From Hydnum rufescens UP504 (lineage: Eukaryota > Basidiomycota > Agaricomycetes > Cantharellales > Hydnaceae), in assembly GCA_014904985.1 (NCBI GenBank), contig MU129184.1, positions 1-64,000 on the forward strand: a stretch of DNA of 64,000 bases, written 5' to 3'. Under the pieces are notes generated by a model, which was not told where the DNA came from, made no database searches, and saw only the letters and a list, made by a program, of their open reading frames with translations. Positions within the stretch are counted from its first letter, which is position 1. Every line of letters begins with the position of its first letter. Made by a program: the position numbers and the translations under genes. Below are positions 33,297-45,119 of the stretch, one piece after another.

Positions 33297-36200
33297 TTAA
33301 GCTCGTTTCCGCTTCTTATTCGCTTTCTCGCTCCGCTTTTTGGCCCGCAGCTGCGAGTTATAAAGGGTGAGAAACAAAGCCAAAAAAAAATCCAAATTGA
33401 GGAGCTCTGCACACCTCTTTTTTCCCTCTCGCATCCACCATTTGATACCGCCCTTTAACGCCCTTAGGTCTGCCCTTGACACCTTTTGCAGCGCCCTTCG
33501 CGACCACAATTTTGACCTCGCTCTTCTTCTTCTTTTCGGATGACATGCCTTTACGAATCAATTTCTCGATGGCGCCAGCTTTGTCGCGCTCCGACATATC
33601 AGCATTCTGATTGACGCCTTCGGCCTTTTTCACAGCCTTTTCGAAACGTTGTACGGCCCGCATCTTCTTGCGAGCCTTGGCCTCCGCGACCTTTTTGATT
33701 GGACGGGCGTCTAGAGCACGTTGTTTTGCGCGGAGCATATTAATGGCCTCTTTGGTGATGGGTATATTGGACTTGTAATGCTTCTGTTCATCGTCGAGGA
33801 ACCAGTCCGGTAGATCTTCTTTGGAGTTTAAGGAATATCTATTAAAGCCATCGTTGATTAAATGGGTCTTAGTTGTTTGTCGGTTTACTAGTTGCTGTGC
33901 GAGTGTGATGGCCTCAGCCGTTGTTAACCCAGTTTCTGGAGGGAAATATGAAGAGCATCAAGACGGCGTTGAAAAAATAATGTCATGCGTCAACTCACTG
34001 CGCACTGTCCGGGCTTTTTGATGGTCCTCATCAACATCATCAACATCCCACATCGTCGTATCATCCGGAGTTTGAGGTACAATGTCAAAGTCATCCTCAT
34101 CGCCGGGCAGGCTGCCCTTCTCTTCGTCCTAATGAACAGTCAGTTAAATCCAGGGAGACGAAGAAGGGATGTCCCACTTGTTCCTCCGACCCAGTTTCAC
34201 TCCCTGATGACCCGTCCTCATCGTCTTCGATGTGGTCGAGGTCATCAACCCCCTTGAAGACGTCTTGGCTGAACCAAACCTGGGCGGCTTTACTGGGTTG
34301 GACTTTGTTTTTGGGGTCTTCGAGGGGGGTGACGAGCGCTGCTGAGCCATCTGCTGTCTTTCGTCTCTTGACGGATGGCAATTCTTCCTCATCGAATGGC
34401 TCGTCATCCCCGCGGTCTTCATCAGAGGAGTCCGCATCAGAAGAAGAATCATCTTCCCCAGCACGTGCCTTTGCTTTTTGCACGACATCCCACCCGCCCT
34501 CGCTGCCTTCATCATCATCCCCATCACCGTCGCCATCGGGAATGGCGCGTCGTACAATTTCCCGAGCATCAGAGCCCCCCGCATCGCTATCATCGGAGTT
34601 TTCGTCATCAGGTTTCCGAATGCCTGCCCACGCATCATTTTTCTTGTCTTGCAATCGGGCCTGTCGAGCCTTCCACTTGGCGTCTCGCTCAGACATTCGC
34701 TCCCGGTAATTTTCGTACATCCCGTCCAAGGTGCCTTCAAGCTGCCGTAGTTTTCGTTCCCGTTCGTCCTCCGAATCGAGCACCTCGTCATCTGCGTCGA
34801 GCGCAGGCGCTTGAGGCTTGTCGTCGTCGGAGTCAGAGTCCACCTCACCCTCCATCGCATTGCGCATACCACGTTTCTCTGCTTCGCCAAGATCGAATAT
34901 ATCGCCACCATTAAGCTGAGAATCGGCAAACTCTTGGCCAATGTCCATGGGCGTTGTCATGCTGAGTTGCATGCGCTGTATGGTCTTGGTCTTCTTTTCG
35001 TTTCGCCGCCGTCGCTCGCGCTTCTCCCGTGCTGAGGCTTCTGTATTAAGTCGTTCAAGCTAGATAGGTTAGGAAATATTGAGCCACATGGGTGAAATGG
35101 TGAAGACGTAGAATCAAACCTCTTCTTGGATCTCCCCCTCCTCATCCACTGGCTCTGTTACCTCAACAGTTTCGGTCAACTCCTCGGTAGGTTTTGACTT
35201 GCGATCGATCCCCAGCTAACAAGTGTCAGCTCGGTCAGTGGAGACAGAAGGAGAGTGTGGAACTGAAATCGGACCTCTTCCCGTATCGCCAATCGCCATT
35301 TCAGCAATGCCTTAAAGTCACCCTTGCCAAGGACCTTGAGGTCTTCAAAGTTGGCGCGGAGATCAACCGTCATGAGTGGCCCATTCAACCATTCCTTTTC
35401 TTCTTCAGTGTGAAAGTCGATTTTGTTGTACGTGCCGAGGAATGTGATGGGATCATGGGTGCGCACAAACTCTGAGGCGGGTGCAGACTTGAACAACGTG
35501 TAGTCGCCATCCGCGTACCCGTCTCGATGTCGTCGCTTCTTTCCAGGTTGGAAGACATTAGTGGCCGCGGGAGTCAGGGTAGTTACTGTGGAAGACGATG
35601 CGCCTATAACAGGGACAGGTGGTAGATCCGTCACTTCTTTGAAAACGTGTTTTGGGTCAAGGAATTTCGGGTCGATACGGGCTGGAGCAAGGAAGTTGGT
35701 GCATACTACGAAGATTTCGGCGGATACATTTCTGAAGAACGAGAGTTAGTGTCTGTATCTGTAGTTCACTGTTAAGGGCCCACCTGGATGATGGTGGCTT
35801 GGTGGCCTCGACTTTTCCAAACAGTTGAGTGAAAACCCAGATGAGGTTATTATAATCTTGACTTCTGAAGACTTTAGTGACGAAAGTCCCTCCTTTTATA
35901 AGGAACTCGACGGCCAGTTTAAGACTGCTCAACACGAGCTCGGATTGGGTAAAGGCATCCTGTACCCAAGCCGTACCAACATTTGGGGCACCATCGTGAA
36001 GCACAACGTCGGCTTTCCAGTCTTTCAGATGCGAACGAAGAGCAGTCCGACACTGTGCTGTCGTAATATCAGCAGCAAAGGTAGCCACACGTGGAATAGG
36101 TCGTATGGGAACCAAGTCGACACCTGAAGACCAAGGAAGCTAGGTATGGTGTCGAATTGCAGAAATACTAGCCCACTTACCAACAATTAAACTGTTCGCA

Positions 36201-36462
36201 GGCATATATTTGCTCGCCACTTGTAGCCAACCCCCAGGAGCCGCGCAAAGGTCGATACAACATCTTGCGGATTCGAGGAATTGGAACTTTTTGTTGAGTT
36301 GTATTAGCTTGAATGCAGAACGAGCACGATAGCCCTGCTCTCTGCGTTCCGAAAGTCAGTACAAGGCAGGGGAGGTCTGAACACTACAGGAGGACCATAC
36401 TTTGCAAGCTTGTAATATTTGTCTATCCGTCCCTTTCCTGTCTTCTTCTGCGTCTTGGCCAT
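33297..36462 (-). CDS. SPB1: AdoMet-dependent rRNA methyltransferase SPB1, 900 aa
   Basis: It 2'-O-methylates the guanosine at the A-loop of 27S/25S rRNA and is needed for 60S subunit assembly in the nucleolus. Nine exons: 36462-36401, 36341-36181, 36123-35784, 35731-35275, 35215-35120, 35059-34178, 34128-33999, 33935-33415 and 33350-33297. The total of 2703 nt is in frame. The N-terminal FtsJ domain is clear: [40 protein letters not shown] (AdoMet loop), [19 protein letters not shown], and [15 protein letters not shown] with the catalytic-type Lys. Then come [17 protein letters not shown] and a middle domain with [20 protein letters not shown] long acidic region (Asp/Glu/Ser repeats, about residues 430-640) follows, then a basic C-terminal domain ([20 protein letters not shown]) ending KKRKRA. 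It is divergent from ELP4 across 71 bp. Confidence 0.95.
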
Positions 36463-36533
36463 ATTGCAAGAATAAACCGAGTCGCGGATGCAAAATGTCG
36501 GGGTGTAAACCTATTTCCTTTTGTGTACGAGTC
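36463..36533. promoter_or_regulatory. 71-bp bidirectional promoter between SPB1 and ELP4
   Basis: Only 71 bp separate the two start codons, so promoter and 5' leaders must overlap. No TATA box is seen. Core promoter elements are likely to extend into the first exon or intron of either gene. Confidence 0.5.
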
Positions 36534-38243
36534 ATGTCTTCATTCAAACGCAAGTCAGGGACACCCGCCGTCCAACAAGCGCCAATAGGCGCTCGCCAGA
36601 GCTTTTCTACACCTTCAGTGTCACTGATTTCATCGGGTATACCCTCTCTTGACGATCTTCTCGGCGGCGGCCTCCCTTTAGGCTCCGTCGTCGCCGTGCT
36701 CACTCCAGATCTTCACTCCGCATGGGGCACCCTTATCCAGAGGTACTTCATTGCTCAGGGACTTGCGGGGGACCAAGCTGTGTGCGTCGTACGCGATGAC
36801 GCCAAAGATCTTGTGGATGGATGTATGTGGCTCGCTGGGACAAAAGGTCTTCCTGTCGAAGACGGCGGACTGGATCACCTCGAAGAGGAACCTGACGCCA
36901 AAATAAAAATTGCCTGGCGATACGAGAAAATGAGACAATTTCGGACTACAGTTCCAGCCACATCCTGTATGTACTGATGTGTCTATTACAAGTCCCATGC
37001 GTTCTGATGCACGCAGGTGGCAGCGGATGATTTCTGTGACCATTTCGACCTAACTATTCGAATACCAGAGACTGCCGTCTCCCAATCTATTCGATCAGGA
37101 CAGTTGTCGTCCATAGACCTCGATATGTCCAACCCACTCGACACGGTTCTCGATTGCATCGAAGAGGTTGTGAGAGAGGGTGAATTTCGGTAACGAGTCG
37201 TTTGACCGAGGAGACGCGAATCTCGTTTTGACACTGTATGATTCCAGAAACGACCAGGAAAACCGACTCCCACAAACAGTCGCCCACGCGCATTGCGACT
37301 TTCAATACCGGATTTAGGGGGACCTCAATGGGGGGATTCCACGCCTACTGTAAGCCGAAGATCTGCACTATCGTGGCCCAAACCGTTAATCGCCGTTTGG
37401 CTAGGATATTCTGCGATTTCTGTATACTTTGCGGCTAATAGTACGTTCTACCAACGTTGCGGCGCTCGTGACGCTTCCTCCACATTTATCAAGCGATACA
37501 CCTTCATTTCTCTTCTCCTCTATTGCAAATGCGGACAGCTGGCTCAAAAAGATTGGTTTCCTTACGGATGGGTGCCTGTTGTTCACGAGTTTCGGAGGTA
37601 CACGTGTACTTGATCGAACTAGCCGCCAGACCATGTATGCTTATGGATACCCCCTTCCCTTTGCACAGCCGATCCTTCCTTATCTGCGCTCTTCAAAACG
37701 TATCATGGAGCGGTTCGGGTAATCCGCCCTCCATCACCACACACGTTGCTCGCACCTTCCCACAAACACTCCGTCCTCCTTGGCCTCCATACGTCCTCCT
37801 CATCTTCCTCCACATATACGCACACATCGAGTCAGGCATCCGGGGGCAGCGGGGAAAACAACCTCGCTTTCAAATGCACTCGAAAGCGATTCGTGATCGA
37901 GACGCTCCATCTCGACGCAGAGGGCGGAGTCAGCGAACGGAGGACGAGTGCTCCGCAGAGTGGAACAATCGGCCGCCCGTCTGCCACTCCAGATGTCCAC
38001 CATCGTGAAGATGACCATGAGCACCTTGGTCGTGGTGACTTAGATAGGGGTAGCCATCTAGCTCATGTAGGGCGGTCCACACATGTGGCCCTCTCGCGCG
38101 TGCCTGTGGAAGTCGCGAGCGGGAGTGATCCAGCAACTGCCCTTTCGAGTGCAGCTATCATCCCGGAGCAGACCCAAAACCGGAAGAAAGAAAAGAAGCG
38201 AGTCGCATTTCAGTCAGACAGGCCAGATTTATATGACTTCTGA
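36534..38243 (+). CDS. ELP4: Elongator complex subunit 4, 482 aa
   Basis: ELP4 forms the RecA-like hexameric Elp456 subcomplex of Elongator, which acts in tRNA wobble-uridine modification. Five exons: 36534-36966, 37024-37179, 37258-37349, 37405-37597 and 37669-38243. The sum of 1449 nt is in frame. The N-terminus has ISSGIPSLDDLLGGGLPLGS, typical of the RecA-like fold, where the Walker A is degenerate as usual for Elp4. Further blocks are WRYEKMRQF, FCDHFDLTIRIPE, RLSIPDLGGPQWGD, ILRFLYTLRLIVRSTNVAAL, GENNLAFKCTRKRFVIETLH and the C-terminal signature VAFQSDRPDLYDF. Two acceptor choices (37024 and 37258) were made because only they keep the frame. It is divergent from SPB1. Confidence 0.93.
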
Positions 38244-38831
38244 AGTTGTACTGCATCCCTTGACAATCGGGAAGCTTCTTGTATGTGGGATGTATATCTG
38301 CGAAAATGTCTGCCCCCCTTCCTTCCTTCTCTATAAAAGTAGAACAGGCGGTGATGATCACCACAGTCGAAAGCGACCGGCAACTCATCATTGCAAATTC
38401 GGAAGGAATGTGCCAAGGATAACCGGCAGAGGCATGGGAAATTGAATGATAAACAAAAAACGCTTGTCAACGCAAAAGTGAAAGGTCACGGGAGGGCCTA
38501 CATCGTAGCTGTATCTACTTCAGGACCGGGATTTAGGAGGAAATTCGAGGAGAGAGGCTGTTTGGAAGAAGGAAGATACGTCCGAGAACAGAGGAGACGA
38601 GGGGAGACAAGGCTTGACGGGGCAAAAGAAACGGACGGACTGACGGTTGTGACGACAGGAGTAGGCGTGACACAGCGTGGTCAGTATTTGGATATGAATA
38701 CGGGCAAGATGTGCATGAATGACCCTCGATTTCCCAAGAGGATGGATGTCGTAGCGTATTTCGTTAATCGTATGGTGGAAAAAAGAGAGGACTGCCATAT
38801 CCCGCTAATGTACACTGTACACGGATCGGAT
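38244..38831. other. intergenic region between ELP4 and RAC1
   Basis: The two genes converge. Long open frames here (for example 38391-38891 plus) have no protein-like features and I treat them as chance. No other signal is seen. Confidence 0.5.
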
Positions 38832-39899
38832 TCATGCTATGATGCAACCTCCAGACTTCTTCTTTGGCTGCCTTGGGGGAGGGTGAACTGACAGACCGGG
38901 AAGAAGCCATCAATGATTAATACATACAGATAACAGGGACGAGATGATGTCAAGTATGAATATACTTACGAACAGCTCTAATCGCCTCATCGAACACATT
39001 TTTGAGGCCCTTCTGCGATAGTGCCGAACATTCAAGGTATTTCACCGCACCAATATCCCTCTGCATCGCCACGCCGGCCTGGAATGAAATCGGAGCCATG
39101 CGCCTGGGGCAAAGCGAGAGAAATGCCCAAATTACAAAATGCGGAGAGAAAGGGGGCGATCACAAGGGGTAACGTACCGCTCGCGTAATTTGTCAACAGT
39201 GGCCTGATCGTCGCGAAGATCCAGTTTAGTGCCTACGAGCACAACCGCCGTTGCAGGGGCATGATGCGAGATTTCAGGCCACCACTACAAAGGCATCATG
39301 CCGAAATCAGCAAAGGGTGGGAGAGGAAGGATCAGACTGACGCTGGGGACGCGTACTTTGGTTCGGACGTTTTCGAAACTTGGAGGGCTCACGAGCGAGA
39401 AACAGATGAGGAACACGTCGGTTTGCGGGTATGACAATGGCCTGAGACGGTCGTAATCTTCCTGGCCAGCGGTATCCCACAGTCCAAGGGAGATGGTCTT
39501 GCTATCGACCATGACATTCGCCGAATAATTGTCGAACACTATGCATTATCCACGGTGGCACACGAGGCGTAAATTACTCGTGGGGGAATGAGATTGCAAT
39601 ATCCAGACACGAACCTGTAGGGATATATTCACCCTGTTTGGATCGTAAAGATAAAAGTCCTGAGATATAGCGAGTGGAGATATAGCGGAAAGAGGGTGCT
39701 GACCGGGAACGCATTGGTGGTATACGATATGAGAAGACATGTCTATCGTTGGCGAGCATCGCGACAGTACAAGGTGGGATCAGCATTTAGACTCGCGTAT
39801 GGCTTCCAATCGGAAGCCAGGATCAGTGAGAGTACGGAGAGGGGTACATACTTTGCCCACAGCACCATCTCCTACTACTACACACTTTATGGCCTGCAT
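38832..39899 (-). CDS. RAC1: Rho-family GTPase of the Rac type, 194 aa
   Basis: Small GTPase for polarised growth and actin control at the plasma membrane. Seven exons: 39899-39852, 39742-39704, 39633-39615, 39538-39357, 39284-39178, 39103-38970 and 38887-38832. The total of 585 nt is in frame. The P-loop GDGAVGKTCLL is split by the first intron. Switch I is [14 protein letters not shown] and switch II is [18 protein letters not shown]. The guanine-specificity motif is [11 protein letters not shown] and the SAK-like motif is ECSAL. The Rho-type [18 protein letters not shown] segment is present. The C-terminus is polybasic (RQPKKKSGG) with CAAX box CIIA for prenylation. The residues following GTKLDLR favour Rac over Cdc42. 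The third exon is only 19 nt. Confidence 0.95.
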
Positions 39900-40309
39900 T
39901 TTCGAGTAGTACAGTTGTGGTCAGTTGAAGCAGGTGAGAGTGCCTGTATCGGGAGTATTCCGATCAATTTACTGTTTTGAGTGGAGCTGACGGGCTGGAG
40001 GACTGAGGGGGAGTGCATGGGAGAAAAACATTCACCTCTATTTGGGTATCACTGAAGACTACGATGAGTAAGTGAAACGAGGCAAAATGGAGGCGACTGT
40101 ATGAGAGATCCGTCTCAACTTCGCAAGATGCCTTGCTCATTCATGTCATGGATTATTCAAGTTTCTCGATCTACATTGTCCGTTCTAAAAGAACATGAAG
40201 ACCAGCCTCGCTACAGCTAGATAAGAGGATGTGAAAGGGGAAAGTGGGACAGTCGATCAAGCCAACGCTGCAAGAATAATGCGAAAATAATTAAAGAGTC
40301 CACAGTATC
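39900..40309. other. upstream region of RAC1, no gene seen
   Basis: Pyrimidine-rich on the RAC1 sense strand near 40000-40030. No TATA box and no reading frame of note. Confidence 0.4.
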
Positions 40310-41441
40310 TCAGAATCCACCAGGTAAAATGTTTGATCCCCCTTCACGGGAGGATATCTGGACCGCCGGCGCAGACACTCTTTTCCGCAGCCTTTGCACC
40401 ATTTCGCTCCCCTTTTGAGCCCTCATGTCCCAGTCGCCTCCACTCTGGGCACCACGTGGAACCATGCTATCTACGTCTGCCGACTTCGGGCGAGAAGGGA
40501 GGGCACCAAATGGCCGGGGCGTCCTAGTGGCCTCTCCCTGTTTACTTCGTTCGAGCAAGAATGCAGGGAATGTCGGTCGCGGTTGTCTGGGTAGTGGTCT
40601 CTGCGGGGGCTGATGAGTTTCCACGTTCAGGCCGGACGATGATTTAATATGGGCCGTGATTTCGTTCAGTGATGGCGCAAGAGGCCGGGGAGCTCCCAAT
40701 TGACGTGATGGGGGGGTAGGAATATCAGACCACTGAGGCAGGGACTGGTATCGAGGCGCATGGATTTCGGATACTCGAGGCGGGAGCCGACTCGCTCAAG
40801 GCGAGGAGTCTGAGTGGGATCGCCGCCTTTCACGTAGTGCACTCGTTCGACCCATTCTGTCCTTTTCTTGGTAGTATCCCTGGCATCATCTAACGATTCA
40901 AAGAGGGCAAGGGGGGAAACCAGCCCAGGAGAGGGGAGGGAGAAGTGAAATTCAGCTGGTGAGTCTGGGGGAGTTATGGGACTCATGACAGCCGTAGGCG
41001 ATGGTAATGCTTGTAACTTCGCAAGGAACGTTGCCCTTCGCTCTTCTGCCAACATCACCAATGTATGAAAATCGAAAGGATGCGTCCACTGCACACACTA
41101 GGTGCCTCACCTTGCTTTGCGTGGTGCACTTTTACAGCGACCGCCTTCCTCAAGTCCGTCGGGCGGCGACCGAGCCCAGCTGCCGTTCTCTCACGGGAAG
41201 TGTGGAGTAAGGCGTCGAATCGACTCGGATCCAGCCCCTTTTTATCGACTGGGAGAGGAGCAGAGGGTTTTAGGGCATGAAGTGGCGAATACATGGGTGG
41301 GGAGAGGAATGTAGCACGATGTCCTTTACTCTCGCCCTCGTCTGTATCGAGTACAAATACTTCCGTAGCAGGGCTAGGGCTAGGACTGCGTGAACGGGTA
41401 ATAGAGATTTCGGGGATACGCGACAATGGAGAGGAGAGCAT
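40310..41441 (-). CDS. Ser/Pro-rich protein of unknown function, about 355 aa, one frame break
   Basis: Exon 1 (41441-41111) opens MLSSPLSRIPEISITRSRSP. An intron (GTGAGG...TTGGCAG) joins it to exon 2 at 41045, reading ERRATFLAKLQALPSP. Near 40795 the frame shifts by one base, from RLERVGSRLEYPK to RLPPRVSEIHAPRYQ. It then continues to the stop at 40310 (tail REGGSNILPGGF). With one base restored the two exons would be a multiple of three. The protein is rich in Ser, Pro and Arg, with repeated TPP/SP motifs suggesting phosphorylation. There is no membrane segment and no known domain. The shift may be a sequence error or a recent mutation. Confidence 0.55.
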
Positions 41442-41449
41442 GACAGAGA

Positions 41450-42150
41450 TGGACGGTGGGTGACAGGGAAGTCGCGACTATTGTGCGTGGCCTTTGAAGA
41501 AAGAAAATGAAGAGATTGACAGGTGAACGGCCGGCGTTCAAGGGAAACGAGGCAAAGATGCGAGAACGAGTGATAAGAGGTGAGGGGAGAAGAAACGCAG
41601 AAAGGAGGAGATATAGGCCAACACAGTGGCGACAGGAAACAGTCTGAAAGCTCACCCGTGGACAAAGCCGTAAATATCAATACATCTATTATTATTTCCT
41701 GTCACAAGTCCGGGCACTACGCCGAAGCATCGTCGGCGAGATTACGTCCTTCCTGCAGGGGACGACATGGGAATGGTAAATATCTATGGGGACCAGCCCT
41801 TGATCCACTCCATCTGGGTTGGATGGACCCGCAATCCGACTGACAGCGGCGTCCCAAAGCTGACGTTTTTCCTGGATCGGGTTCACCATGCATCCATTGC
41901 TAATCACCCGTTCAACGAGGCCTAGCTCCTTGTTTGTGAAAAACAACGCCGACTACCGCAAGGTGCCGAGGCCACACTTCTCCAAGGTAACTAAGGGCTG
42001 TTTACAACTTCTGACCAAGGCCAAAGTAGGCAACCAAGCCATATAAGGGGGCTCCAAGCAATAAAACCACTATATTGCTCGATCAGATGCTCAACAAATA
42101 TTCAAGATGCAGGGGATCTTGACCCACCAGCCCGTCGGAGACACTGTTGC
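41450..42150. other. region without a supported gene
   Basis: Only short open frames, none with recognisable motifs. The window changes here from gene-dense to repeat-rich sequence. Confidence 0.35.
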
Positions 42151-42153
42151 TAG

Positions 42154-42501
42154 TTATTTTCCCTGGCTACCATTGACAAAGGAACAATCTGCCCCTGACC
42201 AAGTTGATGATGATAGCTGCAAAATAACGGTTGTGCCGCAGATGGATGCGCCGGGACTCTTTGTGGTGTTCGCGAAGTTTTGGCTGTTCGCACTGTTCCA
42301 ACGCTCATTGAATAGAATTGCCACTCCCATAGAATTAGGCCATTCGTATTCAGCCTCACCATCAGCAACAGAACTGACGCCTCTGCTGAGTTCGGGTCCC
42401 CGTCGCCACATATGAGGTGAGGCGAGGGGTCCATAGGGAAAGTCGGCCACCACAAATGGAATCACAGCCAAACCCCAAGGGAGAAGCCGAAGTTGCATCA
42501 T
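42154..42501 (-). CDS. possible small secreted protein, 115 aa
   Basis: The frame opens with a plausible signal peptide (MMQLRLLPWGLAVIPFVVA) followed by a polar region with two Cys residues (ASICGTT, GADCSF). It ends shortly after without a long partner frame. It may be an exon of a larger gene or a relic. Confidence 0.3.
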   Translation of the reverse strand: MMQLRLLPWGLAVIPFVVADFPYGPLASPHMWRRGPELSRGVSSVADGEAEYEWPNSMGVAILFNERWNSANSQNFANTTKSPGASICGTTVILQLSSSTWSGADCSFVNGSQGK

Positions 42502-43281
42502 TCATACGGTCCGATAAGGTCGATGGGTTTGTGATCGAGGTTCTTGGGGGTTTTGCTGAAAAAGGAATATGGGTCTTTCCATATCGTACATCTCAAACCC
42601 GCGTATTGCACCGCATGAACAGATTCTGCGAATATCACGAAGCGATCCCATAATTGCCTGCAGTAGCCGTCCGCGTATCAATCCGTGCAGGTGTCGAGCC
42701 GGTGCTGCAGGCTAAATATTGAGATTACCATTATCGTCATCGCGCAGGTGTCCCCAATATACTGTAAACAATGAAATAGTCGCAGCGGCTAATTGCAAGC
42801 TATGCTCTCCCCAAGATGCCAGAGACCGCCGATCTCCTTGGTCGGGGAGATGCGGTCACTGGTTTCGACACATGAAATCTGGCATGAGCGGGAGGCACCC
42901 CCTCATATGGTCATGGCAGTCCCCATACTACGATCCGACATGGGAAGGACTTTCAAAATATATGACCAGTGGACATCACTAACCGGAAACATAATTGCAG
43001 ACACGAATTGGGACTCGCAAAATCCGGCTACGCTGATTCTATCATAAATGGGCGTCATAGGCACGGGTGGCATTGACGTCGATGATCTTGATGCCCCTAT
43101 TATGAGGGAGGAACAGATGGAAGTGCAACACTGTACGCGTCTAAGATGTAGATCTGGTGTAGACACCACTGAAGAAGGCCAATAATGCAAGAGAGGGCTA
43201 CATGGAGGTGCGATTTTCGCCTGGAGCAAGATTGAGATCAAGGAGGATACTAGGTTGCGTCTCAAACGTGCCTGTCCCTAG
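42502..43281. other. region without a supported gene
   Basis: Short frames on both strands conflict with each other. Nothing can be supported. Confidence 0.3.
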
Positions 43282-43592
43282 CCCATCATCCAGAGCCAGA
43301 TCGCCATGAAGTCGGCAAAAATGAAGACGAAAACAGAAGACGACATCTTGAAGTGGACGACACCAGTTTTGAAGGAGATCCCGAAAAGAAATATGATGAT
43401 GGTCCCCAGAAGAGGGAGGTGATGGCTCCGTATCCAACTGCCCATCGCCCACCACGCCTCCCTCAGCGCAGCTTTGAGCGCAGAAAATCGGCTTCTCTGG
43501 ATGGTAGTGCCATTACATCCAATTCATTTGTCCCTGCAAAGCATACATACGCCCAGAGGAGCAACTCTGCTCGCAGGCGCAAAGGTGAGTGA
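43282..43592 (+). CDS. exon-like charged segment, unknown
   Basis: The open segment reads DRHEVGKNEDENRRRHLEV, then GDPEKKYDDGPQKREVMAPY and PPRLPQRSFERRKSASLDG. The composition looks like a real coding exon, perhaps bounded by an acceptor (CCCTAG) near 43282. No start codon or neighbouring exons are identified. It could be a gene relic. Confidence 0.3.
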
Positions 43593-43800
43593 GGTGAGAT
43601 CCTGGGGAAGTCTCACCAGGGGTGGGCCATATCCGATCAGGCTACTACGTCGACGGGAGACTGACACCACGGGAGATAACTCGGAACCGGTCGAAACAAA
43701 TTGTCTCTCAGACATGAACGTAGGGGCAGCAGGTCAGCGGAGGGCACGTATGAATTAGGTAACGAAGTTTCGTTTATTGGATCGAGGTATATGCAGCGGG

Positions 43801-44250
43801 TCAGCGCGAGGAATATACTGTACCTGGCATTGTGACTCGTGAACAGATTGTCTTCACGCCTGGGGGTGCGTTAATAGAATGACACGCAAGGAGTTTGCTA
43901 TAGATAGAAGGAGAGGCACTGCTGCGAGATGAGAAAGCCGATGTTGTGATATAGGGATCAAGAGGACTCCATGAAAGAGGAATTACAAGACGTACCCAGA
44001 TTTCTAGGCGGGGGAGGGACGGTGAGGTGTCCAATCTGACGGTCGTCCGGAAGAACGAGCCATCGGCTTTGGATGGTGTGTCTACAACAAATGTGGACAG
44101 TGACTGGGCTTTGGCAGTGCGTTTCCGCCTCAAATGTGGAGTTCTACCAATGGGAAATTCGGACGAGGCATCATCGGGTTCTGCTCTATGCACTGGGAGT
44201 TGACTTTTTCCCATCGAACCTCTTCGATGTGATAACGAAGGACGAGGCAT
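43801..44250 (-). CDS. exon-like Ser/Arg-rich segment, unknown
   Basis: Opens MPRPSLSHRRGSMGKSQ and reads TPHLRRKRTAKAQSLSTF and RTTVRLDTSPSLPRLEIW, then meets a good 5' splice site (GTACGTC) near 43996. The downstream part is uncertain. It is possibly the first exon of a regulatory protein or a relic. Confidence 0.3.
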   Translation of the reverse strand: MPRPSLSHRRGSMGKSQLPVHRAEPDDASSEFPIGRTPHLRRKRTAKAQSLSTFVVDTPSKADGSFFRTTVRLDTSPSLPRLEIWVRLVIPLSWSPLDPYITTSAFSSRSSASPSIYSKLLACHSINAPPGVKTICSRVTMPGTVYSSR

Positions 44251-44259
44251 GATAGAGAC

Positions 44260-45110
44260 AATCCCACAGAAAATGGGCGTATTTACTGGAATACTCGGCC
44301 ATCGAGTACGCCAATCGCCGGTGTGTTGGTGGGCACGCAGATCGGATGTTGAAGTTTTATGTCATGGATATTCATATTTGTGAGCGTTATAGAGACATTG
44401 AACAAATCCCGCACAGCGCGCACGTTCAAATGGATTTCGGGCAGTTCTGCTGAAGGTAGTTATTCGGCAAGCTCCGGACTCGACCGTGTCAGGATGCAGG
44501 TTCTAACCAGTGTTAGAGACGCCACGTTCCACTTCCCTGGTGCTGCGTTCCCCAAGGTTTCGTCGCCAGGGAAGACCGTACGAGTATGTTATTTTTAGAT
44601 GACTCGGGGAATTCGCAAGACGTTGGGAACGCGACCTGCCCACATGTACATTGGTACTCTTCCGCAGTGATATTGATTTTACGTCCTATGAGGAGAACCA
44701 AATGGCGTCTCCTTATCTATGGCATCTATGGCAACCATGTTTTTTCTCTCAGTCTTAGAGCCCTCACGCCAGCTAAAATGAAGCGTGCGGATCTTTGCGG
44801 ATTTTCCATGCACAGATGAGCCATGCTGTGTGCATCAATACGACAGAAGTGGAAGGGGTTGATGCAGCAGTGCAAATTGCTCTACTGTGTGCGGACATTT
44901 CGCTGCGAGATTTTGTGTGCTTGTCAGGAAGAGCTGCAGAGTGAAGGGACAAAGCTCTGGATGAGCTTTCCAGTAAGTGTCTTGAATCTGTTGAATCCAT
45001 TCACAGTGCTTTTGCGTTGTCCATTTTACCCGCATCCACGACATGATTAATCTTTCCGTAAGTCTCAATGTATTGCTCCCCTCAGCCATCCACTTCAAAT
45101 TTCGATGATA
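44260..45110. other. region without a confident gene
   Basis: One minus-strand frame (45116-44835) has protein-like residues (CEWIQQIQDTYWKAHPELC). I cannot extend it or match it to a family. Confidence 0.3.
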
Positions 45111-45119
45111 TAGCAATAT

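Noticed and set aside
34144..34941. Long antisense and alternative frames across the acidic region of SPB1
   Set aside because: They arise from the GAx-rich codons of the acidic tract. The SPB1 frame is supported by family motifs and nine in-phase exons.
38391..38891. 167-codon open frame on the plus strand downstream of ELP4
   Set aside because: It overlaps the last exon of RAC1 on the other strand and shows no domain or composition typical of a protein.
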